A stretch of 64,000 nucleotides of DNA from Arcicella aurantiaca. Lineage in GTDB: Bacteria > Bacteroidota > Bacteroidia > Cytophagales > Spirosomataceae. This document shows positions 1 to 7,129 of the stretch, piece by piece. The notes under the pieces are model-generated. The model saw nothing but the letters and a program-made list of their open reading frames with translations, searched no databases and was not told the DNA's origin. The position numbers and the translations under genes are program-made. The stretch lies in assembly GCF_003148625.1 (NCBI RefSeq), contig NZ_QGGO01000001.1:62001-126000 (forward strand), written 5' to 3'. Positions within the stretch are counted from its first letter, which is position 1; each line of letters begins with the position of its first letter.

Positions 1-138
1 TAGAAGTTTTGGAACGGGCGTTTTAAACACTTGTTCCGCTGAACCACAATAGCTAATGAGCTGACGGACAAGCACATCCCCAATTTTTGGAATGAGCGTA
101 AGGGCAATTTGGTAGAGTTTTTCTTGTGTAGTGGACAT
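1..138 (-). CDS. dprA: DNA-processing protein DprA, N-terminal fragment
   Basis: Only the first 46 codons are present; the gene runs off the left edge. The translation begins MSTTQEKLYQIALTLIPKIG and continues with VLVRQLISYCGSAEQVF, which matches the N-terminal helical (SAM/HhH-like) part of Bacteroidota DprA. DprA loads RecA on incoming single-stranded DNA during natural transformation. The start is the ATG on the minus strand at 138. The Rossmann core that would prove the call lies outside the window, so the assignment rests on the N-terminal pattern alone. Confidence 0.72.
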   Translation of the reverse strand, partial: MSTTQEKLYQIALTLIPKIGDVLVRQLISYCGSAEQVFKTPVPKLL

Positions 139-231
139 TTATTTGTAGGGTGACGTTTATTAAAAGTAGATTTTTATTTTCTGATTTTATCAGATGTGTT
201 TTAGGGTAGAATTATCCTAATCTCAGATATT

Positions 232-597
232 TTAATCTATTTCATCCTCATCATTTAGTTCTCCATTTTCGCTTTTTTCTAATGAATCTCTTAAAAAAGT
301 CATGAATGATTTTACTTCAATTAATTTATCAATGACCGCTTGATTTGTATTCTTTTTTTTCTTTTTCCCTTCCAATGCTTTTTTTGCACCTTCAATGGTA
401 TATCCCTGACCGTCAACTAATTCTACAATTTCTTTGAGGTGTTTTATATCATCTTGGGTATATTTTCTATCGCCCGCACGGTCACGTTTGGGTTGGAGCG
501 TCGGGAATTGTTCTTCCCAAAAACGAAGTTTTGAGATATTCATCTCAAACATCTGGGCAACTTCAGAAATTGAATAGTAACGTTTGGTAAGTTCCAT
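232..597 (-). CDS. MerR-family transcriptional regulator
   Basis: A 121-residue protein with a MerR winged helix-turn-helix at about residues 6-75: YSISEVAQMFEMNISKLRFW, then the wing and GDRKYTQDDIKHLKEIVELV. The usual effector-binding domain is absent. Instead there is a basic KKKKK stretch near residue 78 and a short helical, acidic C-terminus. It is the stand-alone MerR-type form common next to alaS or dprA in Bacteroidota, as here. It is transcribed away from alaS, and the two share a 286-bp divergent region. It presumably binds DNA as a dimer through the C-terminal helix; its effector and targets cannot be read from the sequence. Confidence 0.85.
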   Translation of the reverse strand: MELTKRYYSISEVAQMFEMNISKLRFWEEQFPTLQPKRDRAGDRKYTQDDIKHLKEIVELVDGQGYTIEGAKKALEGKKKKKNTNQAVIDKLIEVKSFMTFLRDSLEKSENGELNDEDEID

Positions 598-779
598 AAA
601 TTAAAAACACGGTTAGGTTGTGTTTTGAAAACAAAGCGGATTAATTTGAGAAATCTGTATTTAGTTTTCGTAAACCTGTCAGGTATCAAAGACAATTTTA
701 TGTAAATTTGCAGACTTTTTAATTAAAATTTGAATATTTTTCAAGTTAAGCAACAAATTATTCTTTCGGAAATATCCAT

Positions 780-882
780 TGGTTATTAGTTATCTGTTAA
801 TTGTTATGAGTTAATAGATTTATACAAAAGACTTTCATCCTGTCTTTAACTAATAACCAATAACTAATAACCAGTAACTAAA
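780..882. repeat. Heptad repeat arrays in the alaS leader
   Basis: Two arrays with 7-bp periodicity. The first reads ggttatt-agttatc then tgttaat-tgttatg (780-816). The second reads aactaat-aaccaat then aactaat-aaccagt (about 847-882). The second ends directly at the alaS ATG, so it occupies the ribosome-binding region; no purine-rich Shine-Dalgarno sequence is visible. The rest of the 598-883 gap is AT-rich with no other recognisable feature. Confidence 0.75.
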
Positions 883-883
883 C

Positions 884-3538
884 ATGACTTCCAGACAAAT
901 ACGTCAGCAATTTTTAGATTTTTTCGCTTCAAAAGGTCACTTAATTGTTCCTTCTGCTCCATTGGTAGCTAAGAATGACCCTACTTTGATGTTTAATAAC
1001 TCGGGTATGGCTCAGTTCAAAGATTTTTTCTTGGGTAATGGCACGCCTCCTTCAAAAAGGATTACCGATACTCAAAAATGTTTGAGAGTGTCAGGAAAAC
1101 ACAACGATTTGGAGGACGTAGGATTTGATACCTATCACCACACCATGTTTGAAATGTTGGGAAACTGGTCGTTTGGTGATTATTTCAAAAAAGAGGCTTT
1201 ACAATGGTCTTGGGAGCTTTTGACCGAAGTTTACAAATTGCCAAAAGATAGAATTTACGTTTCAGTTTTTGAAGGAAATGAAAAAGATGGCGTGCCTTTC
1301 GACCAAGAAGCATGGGATATTTGGTCAGCAATGGTTGGCGAAGACCGTATCATTTTAGGAAATAAAAAAGATAATTTCTGGGAAATGGGCGATACAGGTC
1401 CGTGTGGTCCTTGCTCAGAAATTCATATAGATTTAAGAAATGCTGACGAAGTTGCGGCAGTTTCGGGTAAGAGTTTAGTAAATGCTGACCACCCACAAGT
1501 GGTTGAAATTTGGAACAACGTATTTATGCAGTTTGAGCGTATGGCGGATGGTTCGCTTGTACCACTTCCTGCCAAACACGTGGATACAGGTATGGGCTTT
1601 GAGCGTCTGTGCATGGCGATTCAAGGCAAACAGTCGAATTATGATACGGACGTTTTCTCAAATACCATCAAATTTATTGGCGATAAAGCTGGTAAAACTT
1701 ACGGAGACGAGAAGTGGGCTGACATTGCACTAAGAGTAATTTCTGACCATATTCGTGCGATTGCTTTTGCCATTGCTGACGGACAATTACCGTCAAATAA
1801 TAAGGCTGGTTACGTAATCAGACGTATTTTGCGTCGTGCGGTTCGTTACGGATATACTTATTTAGGATTCCGTGAGCCGTTTATGAATACAATTATTCCT
1901 TTGTTAGCTGACCAATTTGATGGTGTTTTTCCAGAATTGAAAGCTCAACAAGATTTTGTTCAAAAAGTAATTTTGGAAGAAGAAAATTCTTTCTTGAGAA
2001 CTTTGGAAAACGGTTTGAAACGTTTAGACGAAATTGCTTCTCAGACAAATAAAGGTGGTGTAATCAACGGAAATATCGTATTTGAGTTATCGGATACTTT
2101 TGGTTTTCCAGTGGATTTAACGGCTTTGATTGCTCGTGAAAAAGGACTTTCAATTGATGAAGAAGGCTTCAAAACTGCTTTGCAAGCTCAGAAAGACCGT
2201 TCTCGTAAAGATTCATCAAAAGAAGCAACCGACTGGGTAATTGTTTCGGATGAAGATTTTGATTTTGAATTTGTGGGTTATGATGATTTTGCAACTGAAG
2301 CAAAAATTATTAAATATCGCAAGGTAAAAACTAAAACAGGGGAGGAGTACCACATTGTTTTAGACAAAACACCTTTCTACGCAGAAATGGGTGGTCAAGT
2401 GGGAGACAGTGGACAGTTATCAGTGAACAGTGAACAAGGAACAGTAAGCATCAAAATAGCTGATACCAAAAAGGAAAATGATTTATTTATCCATATTTCT
2501 ACGGATAAAAAGGCAGGTGAATTTCTTTCAAATATTGATGCAGGAAACACAGTAACCGCTCAGATTGACACCACTCGCAGACACAGAATTACACAAAATC
2601 ACACGGCTACACACTTAATGTTGTCGGCGATGCGTCAGGTTTTGGGTTCTCATGTTTCACAAAAAGGCTCTTATCAAAACGAAGATATTACCCGTTTCGA
2701 CTTTGCCCATTTCTCGAAAGTAACCGATGAAGAATTAGCTCAAATTGAGACAATTGTCAATGAGAAAATTCGTGAAAATATCAAGTTAGACGAAAAACGT
2801 AATGTGCCAATTCAAGAAGCAATTGAGGCAGGAGCAACGGCTACATTTGGTGAAAAATATGGTGATTTTGTAAGAGTTATTACATTCGACCCAACGTTTT
2901 CGGTTGAACTTTGTGGAGGTACGCACGTGCCTGCAACGGGGGAAATTGGAATGTTCAAATTTGCTGCTGAAAGTTCAGTTTCTGCGGGTGTGCGTCGTGT
3001 GGAGGCATATACGGGCGAAAAAGCATTATCAGTTATCAATGAGCAGTTAGCAGTTATCAGTGAAATAAAGGAATTGTTTAAGGGGCAAAATGATATTGTA
3101 AAAGCCGTGAAAGCTTTGCAAGAAGAACGTAATGCTTTGTCGAAAAAGATTGAGGTTTTAGAAAACGAAAAACTCCAAGAAACAAAAGAAAGATTGTTTG
3201 CAAAGATTATTTCGGTAGGAGATATTAATATGATTGCGGAAGTGGTAGAAGTACCATCTGCGGATGCTTTGAAGCAATTAGCTTACGAATTAAAAGCGAA
3301 AATTGGTGATTTGTACTGTGTTTTAGGGGCTGAAATTGGCGGAAAACCACAATTAGCCGTTATGATTGCAGACAATTTAGTAGAAAGCAAAAAACTAAAC
3401 GCAGGACAAATAATCCGTGAAATGGCGAAAGAAGTAAAAGGCGGAGGAGGCGGTCAGCCATTCTTTGCAACTGCGGGTGGTTCAGACGTTTCCGGATTGG
3501 CAAAAGCGGTTGAAAAGGGCAAGACGTTTGTGGCGTAA
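884..3538 (+). CDS. alaS: Alanine--tRNA ligase
   Basis: An 884-residue class II aminoacyl-tRNA synthetase of usual bacterial length that charges tRNA-Ala in the cytoplasm. Order: catalytic core from residue 1 (FFASKGHLIVPSAPLV; the FEMLGNWSFGDYFKKEA motif), tRNA-recognition domain, editing domain with HTATH near residue 572 and CGGTH near 676 (the zinc-binding and editing residues), then a C-terminal DHHA1 domain with the glycine-rich GGGGGQPFFATAGG end. The ATG follows directly on a heptad repeat array. Two further heptad arrays are translated inside the gene, near residues 508-521 (GQLSVNSEQGTVS) and near 714-727 (ALSVINEQLAVISE). Both fall in linker positions and the frame stays open. Confidence 0.97.
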   Translation: MTSRQIRQQFLDFFASKGHLIVPSAPLVAKNDPTLMFNNSGMAQFKDFFLGNGTPPSKRITDTQKCLRVSGKHNDLEDVGFDTYHHTMFEMLGNWSFGDYFKKEALQWSWELLTEVYKLPKDRIYVSVFEGNEKDGVPFDQEAWDIWSAMVGEDRIILGNKKDNFWEMGDTGPCGPCSEIHIDLRNADEVAAVSGKSLVNADHPQVVEIWNNVFMQFERMADGSLVPLPAKHVDTGMGFERLCMAIQGKQSNYDTDVFSNTIKFIGDKAGKTYGDEKWADIALRVISDHIRAIAFAIADGQLPSNNKAGYVIRRILRRAVRYGYTYLGFREPFMNTIIPLLADQFDGVFPELKAQQDFVQKVILEEENSFLRTLENGLKRLDEIASQTNKGGVINGNIVFELSDTFGFPVDLTALIAREKGLSIDEEGFKTALQAQKDRSRKDSSKEATDWVIVSDEDFDFEFVGYDDFATEAKIIKYRKVKTKTGEEYHIVLDKTPFYAEMGGQVGDSGQLSVNSEQGTVSIKIADTKKENDLFIHISTDKKAGEFLSNIDAGNTVTAQIDTTRRHRITQNHTATHLMLSAMRQVLGSHVSQKGSYQNEDITRFDFAHFSKVTDEELAQIETIVNEKIRENIKLDEKRNVPIQEAIEAGATATFGEKYGDFVRVITFDPTFSVELCGGTHVPATGEIGMFKFAAESSVSAGVRRVEAYTGEKALSVINEQLAVISEIKELFKGQNDIVKAVKALQEERNALSKKIEVLENEKLQETKERLFAKIISVGDINMIAEVVEVPSADALKQLAYELKAKIGDLYCVLGAEIGGKPQLAVMIADNLVESKKLNAGQIIREMAKEVKGGGGGQPFFATAGGSDVSGLAKAVEKGKTFVA
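2406..2446. repeat. Heptad array inside alaS (first)
   Basis: Reads cagttat-cagtgaa, then cagtgaa-caaggaa, then cagt, with 7-bp periodicity. It is translated as part of GQLSVNSEQGTVS. It uses the same vocabulary as intergenic arrays elsewhere in the window. Confidence 0.7.
3023..3065. repeat. Heptad array inside alaS (second)
   Basis: Reads cagttat-caatgag, then cagttag-cagttat, then cagtgaa. It is translated as SVINEQLAVISE just before the C-terminal coiled segment of AlaRS. Confidence 0.7.
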
Positions 3539-3571
3539 AGGAATTCGAGTTACTACAAAATAATATATGCA

Positions 3572-3826
3572 ATGAGCAAATTTGATTTATCGTTACACGC
3601 TATTGAGCAAATAAAAAATAGAGGTGTTCCAGAAGAAATCGTGTTTGAAGTTTTGGAAAATCCTGACAGAATAGATTCTGAAGAAGAAGGGCAATTAATT
3701 TATCAAAAGCTTGTTTTATTTGATGGACAGAAACAGTATTTAGTGCGAGTTTTTGTAAATTCTGATAAAATACCTAACTTAGTTAAAACAGTTTACAGAA
3801 CGTCTAAATTGTCAAAATACCAATGA
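3572..3826 (+). CDS. DUF4258 domain protein (toxin-like partner)
   Basis: An 84-residue protein. SLHAIEQIKNRGVPEEIVFE followed by a region rich in Tyr/Gln and VKTVYRTSK at the end matches the small DUF4258 family, whose fold is RelE/BrnT-like. Its stop overlaps the start of the next gene (ATGA), so the two are translationally coupled. DUF4258 genes are often found beside DUF2283 genes, and the pair has the size and coupling of a toxin-antitoxin unit; that role is an inference. It lies 33 bp after alaS on the same strand. Confidence 0.75.
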   Translation: MSKFDLSLHAIEQIKNRGVPEEIVFEVLENPDRIDSEEEGQLIYQKLVLFDGQKQYLVRVFVNSDKIPNLVKTVYRTSKLSKYQ

Positions 3827-4017
3827 AAGTCAAATACGATAAAGAAACAGACATTTTATATATTCGATTGAGCGATGTAGCCATCGACGAGTCAGATGAA
3901 GATAAAGATGGTATCATTTTAGATTATTCTGCTACTGGTCAATTGGTTGGTATTGAAGTGCTTAATGCTTCAAAAACAACCATAGAGCCTTCAAAAGTGG
4001 AATATGAATATGCGTAG
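3823..4017 (+). CDS. DUF2283 domain protein (antitoxin-like partner)
   Basis: A 64-residue protein with the DUF2283 signature: KVKYDKETDILYIRLSDVA at the N-terminus and DGIILDYSATGQLVGIEVLNA in the middle. It overlaps the preceding DUF4258 gene by 4 bp and is followed by a clear terminator. The acidic composition and coupling suggest the antidote half of a two-gene module, but the biochemical role of this pair is not established. Confidence 0.8.
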   Translation: MKVKYDKETDILYIRLSDVAIDESDEDKDGIILDYSATGQLVGIEVLNASKTTIEPSKVEYEYA

Positions 4018-4041
4018 ATTTTAAATTATAGTAATCTTCAA

Positions 4042-4078
4042 AATCCCTAAAAACGAAACTTTTTAGGGATTTTTATTT
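4042..4078 (+). terminator. Rho-independent terminator after the DUF4258/DUF2283 pair
   Basis: Arms aatccctaaaaa and tttttagggatt around a short loop, followed by a T-rich run. It lies 25 bp after the DUF2283 stop. Confidence 0.8.
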
Positions 4079-4091
4079 GTTGAATTTTTAG

Positions 4092-5093
4092 ATGTTCAAA
4101 AACCTTCCAATACCTTCTTCAGAAATTACGTTTGCTACCCAAAAAATGAATGATTTGGGTAGCAAACGTATTCCATTTCTTTTCGTGATTGATTATGAAA
4201 TGAAAGAACCTTTAGTGTTGACTTTGGAGGAAATTGAGCAGGAAAATATTTTCTATAAAATTAATGAGAAAACAAATTTTTCCTTCGGTGAAAATCCTTA
4301 CGAAAAACTACTTTATTTAGAAAAATATCCCATCAGTTTCCAAGAATACAAGCAATCTTTTGACATAGTAAAAAATGCCATGTTGCGTGGGGATAGCTTT
4401 TTGACAAATTTAACTAAACCTACACTCATCAAAATAAATTTGTCTTTGCAGGAAATTTTCCAAAGAAGTCGGGCGAAATATCAGTTATATTTCAAGGACA
4501 AATTTGTGTTATTTTCTCCCGAAATATTTGTCAAAATAGAGAACGGAATCATCTCTTCGCACCCAATGAAAGGTACAATTTCGGCAGATATTCCAGATGC
4601 TGAAACGGTAATTTTGAATGATAAAAAGGAGTTTGCCGAACACACAACCATTGTCGATTTAATCAGAAATGATATTAGTATGGTGGCTGAAAAAGTTTGG
4701 GTAGAAAAATTTAGATACCTTAGTCGAATTCATACGCACGACGGAGATTTATTACAAGTTAGCTCTGAAATTTGTGGCAAATTACCAGAAAACTATCATG
4801 AAAAAATTGGGTCAATTTTGTTTAAATTATTACCCGCTGGTTCAATTTGTGGAGCTCCCAAACCACAAACGTTAGCTATTATCAAAGAAGCTGAAAACTA
4901 TGATAGAGGTTATTATACGGGCGTTTTTGGCATTTTTGACGGTGAAAATTTAGACAGTTCTGTCATGATTCGCTTCATTGAAAAACAAGAAGATGGTAGT
5001 TTGATTTTTAAAAGTGGAGGAGGAATAACGGTATTTTCAGATGTAAAATCTGAATACCAAGAGATGATAGACAAAGTATATTTACCTGTGTAA
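4092..5093 (+). CDS. pabB: Aminodeoxychorismate synthase component I
   Basis: A 333-residue chorismate-binding enzyme. It converts chorismate plus ammonia to 4-amino-4-deoxychorismate in folate synthesis, with a glutaminase partner not in this window. The C-terminal two thirds carry family motifs: SSHPMKGTISADIPDAE (near 155), HTTIVDLIRNDISMVA (near 180), the LPAGSICGAPKPQTL core (near 250) and DRGYYTGVFGIFDG (near 275). The N-terminus is short, as in stand-alone Bacteroidota PabB. The ATG at 4092 lies only 13 bp past the preceding terminator. The usual pabC lyase gene is not next to it. Anthranilate synthase TrpE is the main alternative, but the short length argues against it. Confidence 0.85.
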   Translation: MFKNLPIPSSEITFATQKMNDLGSKRIPFLFVIDYEMKEPLVLTLEEIEQENIFYKINEKTNFSFGENPYEKLLYLEKYPISFQEYKQSFDIVKNAMLRGDSFLTNLTKPTLIKINLSLQEIFQRSRAKYQLYFKDKFVLFSPEIFVKIENGIISSHPMKGTISADIPDAETVILNDKKEFAEHTTIVDLIRNDISMVAEKVWVEKFRYLSRIHTHDGDLLQVSSEICGKLPENYHEKIGSILFKLLPAGSICGAPKPQTLAIIKEAENYDRGYYTGVFGIFDGENLDSSVMIRFIEKQEDGSLIFKSGGGITVFSDVKSEYQEMIDKVYLPV

Positions 5094-5096
5094 TGT

Positions 5097-5150
5097 GGAC
5101 AGTCTTGTCCATAGTTTTAATTTTACTGCGGACAAGGCTGTCCGTGCTAC
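5097..5150. repeat. REP-like paired palindromes
   Basis: Two inverted arms, ggacagtcttgtcc (5097-5110) and ggacaaggctgtcc (5130-5143), each itself self-complementary. The right arm is followed by gtgctac, so on the minus strand it reads GTAGCACGGACAGCCTTGTCC, with the GTAG head typical of REP elements. It separates pabB from the next gene. Confidence 0.75.
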
Positions 5151-5154
5151 CTAT

Positions 5155-5982
5155 ATGTGGAAAACGGAAGTACATAAGTTCTTAAAAAACAATCAGATAA
5201 CATTTGAAATTAATCAAGAGTTATCTATTTTTGAAATTTTATTTCTTCCTGATTTTCAACTGTATTTGCATCTAATTGACCTTCATAAATTCTCTTCAAG
5301 TTCGGTCGGGACTTCTTATTTTCAAGACCTTTCTGAAAAAGTCAATCTTCAAAATCAACGCATCATTCACCTTTGGGAAGACGTGTGGATTGATAAAAAA
5401 GACTTAGTTCAATCAAGAATTTTGGCAATGATTGGTAAATTTTCAAGACTCAATGCAAGACATTGTGTAATTGAAAGAATTGATAAGCCAACTGCTGATA
5501 AATTCTTGAATGATAATCATTTACAAGGCTCAGTTAAAGCAAAATTTAAGTACGGATTATTTCTGAAAGCTCAATATACCGAAAAGTTTTTAGGTCGAGA
5601 AAATACGGATAATGAATTAATAGCGGTTGCAACATTTAGTGGAGGACGAACCCTAAAAGAAGGCGAACGAGAAGGTTTTAGGTCATTTGAATTAATAAGG
5701 TTTGCTTCTTTGAAAGGCTTTGTCGTTGTGGGTGGAATGGATAAATTATTAAGAGCTTTTATTGCAGAACACTCGCCAGACGATATTATGTCTTATGCAG
5801 ACCGAGATTGGTCGGATGGAAGGAGTTATTTGACATTAGGTTTTACGAAAATTGGTTTTTTGTCACCTCAAACTTTTGTAATTGATGAAATTTCAAAACA
5901 ACGTAGATTAAGCCGTGAAGATAATTATTTATTAATGAATGCAGGAAGTATAAAATTTGTAAAAATTTTAAAACAAGGGTAA
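5155..5982 (+). CDS. Conserved protein of unknown function, possible GNAT/Mom-like fold
   Basis: I do not recognise a named family. The chosen ATG (5155) gives 275 residues; an in-frame GTG at 5095 lies inside the REP palindrome and is less likely. Visible patterns: FSRLNARHCVIERIDKPTA, FLNDNHLQGSVKAKFKYGLF, a strand LIAVATFSGGRT, SFELIRFASLKGFVVVGGMD and SYADRDWSDGRSYLTLGF. The order (NHLQG, YGLF strand, FELxRF, G-x-x-YLTLGF) recalls the acyltransferase-like fold of phage Mom-type proteins and similar phage-encoded hypothetical proteins. That link is tentative. No signal peptide. It follows pabB in the same orientation across the REP. Confidence 0.6.
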   Translation: MWKTEVHKFLKNNQITFEINQELSIFEILFLPDFQLYLHLIDLHKFSSSSVGTSYFQDLSEKVNLQNQRIIHLWEDVWIDKKDLVQSRILAMIGKFSRLNARHCVIERIDKPTADKFLNDNHLQGSVKAKFKYGLFLKAQYTEKFLGRENTDNELIAVATFSGGRTLKEGEREGFRSFELIRFASLKGFVVVGGMDKLLRAFIAEHSPDDIMSYADRDWSDGRSYLTLGFTKIGFLSPQTFVIDEISKQRRLSREDNYLLMNAGSIKFVKILKQG

Positions 5983-6336
5983 TAAAAAAATCTTCTACTG
6001 AATCAGAAGAAGACTTTCGGAGTTTTGTCTTTTAAATTTTTTAAATAGTACGGTTAGACCATTAATTTGCAATCGGGAGTTGGTATAGATAATTTATTTG
6101 ATTGATATAGAACATTTTATAGGCTAAGTGTATGAACTATTTGTATAGGAGTAGAGGTAAGAAAGAATATTAAATTTTGACCAAACCATAAAATTTAATG
6201 CTCTTTTATTAATAATATGTAGAACTATTTTAACTTATTCTCAAATGTAAGGCGGTATTTTGGGCTTTAAAAAGCAAAACCCATATCTGGTATGATATGG
6301 GTTGTAACTGGTATTTATGAACCTATATATGGTAAT
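5983..6336. other. Intergenic region, convergent genes
   Basis: A 354-bp AT-rich gap between convergent genes. Apart from the terminator at 6271-6307 I see no ORF, RNA gene or repeat. Confidence 0.6.
6271..6307 (-). terminator. Terminator of the LytS/LytTR operon
   Basis: On the minus strand the arms acccatatc and gatatgggt are followed by tttgctttttaaa. It lies about 30 bp past the response-regulator stop. Confidence 0.75.
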
Positions 6337-7098
6337 TCAATTATTGGTCTTTAACCAATCCATAAAATCACTTTTTCTTCTACGAGCTATTGGAAGTTTG
6401 GAGTCATTACTCATAACTGCTACGCCACCGTCTTCATTTAATACTTTTTGAACGTGAAAATGAGCAATTAAGTGCGAATCGTGAATTCGATAAAAATCAT
6501 AATCTTCCAGTAATTCTTGATAGGTTTTTAAATCTCTTGAAGACATCAATGGTTTGCCTTCTTGCAAGTGAATAATTGTATAGCCGTTTGCTGCTTCACA
6601 ATGTATAATCTCTTGAATTTCAATCATTTCTAAGCCTTGTTGAGTAGGAATCGCTAATTTGTTTTTTCTACTTCTGGGATTTTGTAAAGTAGAGAGTAGA
6701 TTTTTTAAATCGCCTATGCCATTTTGAGTTGTCATTTGCAATTTGGCTTTCTCTACGGCTTCTTTTAATTCATTGGCATTGATGGGTTTCAACAAATAAT
6801 CTAATGCAGAAAACTTAATAGCATTAAGGGCATATTGGTCGAAGCCCGTAACAAAAACTACCTTAAAAGTAGGCTTTACAAAACGAGTTAATAAGTCAAA
6901 TCCTGTTCCATTTGGCATTTCAATATCTAAAAAAATCAAATCAGGATTATGCTTTGTAATCATCTGAAAACCCTCAGACGCAGATGAAGCTGTTCCAAGA
7001 ATCTGTATGTCAGGGCAATTTAAGGACAACATGGTAGATAATGATTCTCGTGCATGAGATTCATCATCAATAATTATAGCTGAAAACATTTCAATCAA
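6337..7098 (-). CDS. LytTR-family response regulator
   Basis: A 253-residue response regulator. The receiver domain (residues 4-120) shows the acidic pair DD at 11-12, phospho-acceptor Asp at about 58 in LIFLDIEMPNG, and the KPIN lysine near 103. The C-terminal LytTR DNA-binding domain (about 150-250) begins HCEAANGYTIIHL and includes FYRIHDSHLIAHFHVQKV. It lies 31 bp downstream of the histidine kinase gene on the same strand, which together form one operon ending at the terminator. It presumably activates promoters in response to the kinase. The signal and targets are unknown. The start may be the first ATG or the fourth codon. Confidence 0.93.
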   Translation of the reverse strand: MIEMFSAIIIDDESHARESLSTMLSLNCPDIQILGTASSASEGFQMITKHNPDLIFLDIEMPNGTGFDLLTRFVKPTFKVVFVTGFDQYALNAIKFSALDYLLKPINANELKEAVEKAKLQMTTQNGIGDLKNLLSTLQNPRSRKNKLAIPTQQGLEMIEIQEIIHCEAANGYTIIHLQEGKPLMSSRDLKTYQELLEDYDFYRIHDSHLIAHFHVQKVLNEDGGVAVMSNDSKLPIARRRKSDFMDWLKTNN

Positions 7099-7129
7099 TA
7101 AGTCTTTGGTTTGGTCATAAGTTTATCAT

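Noticed and set aside
780-882. Heptad arrays as CRISPR
   Set aside because: Units are 7 bp and degenerate with no spacers; no cas genes in the window.
5095-5154. GTG start 20 codons upstream for the unknown protein
   Set aside because: The extra codons come from a REP palindrome; ATG 5155 is preferred.
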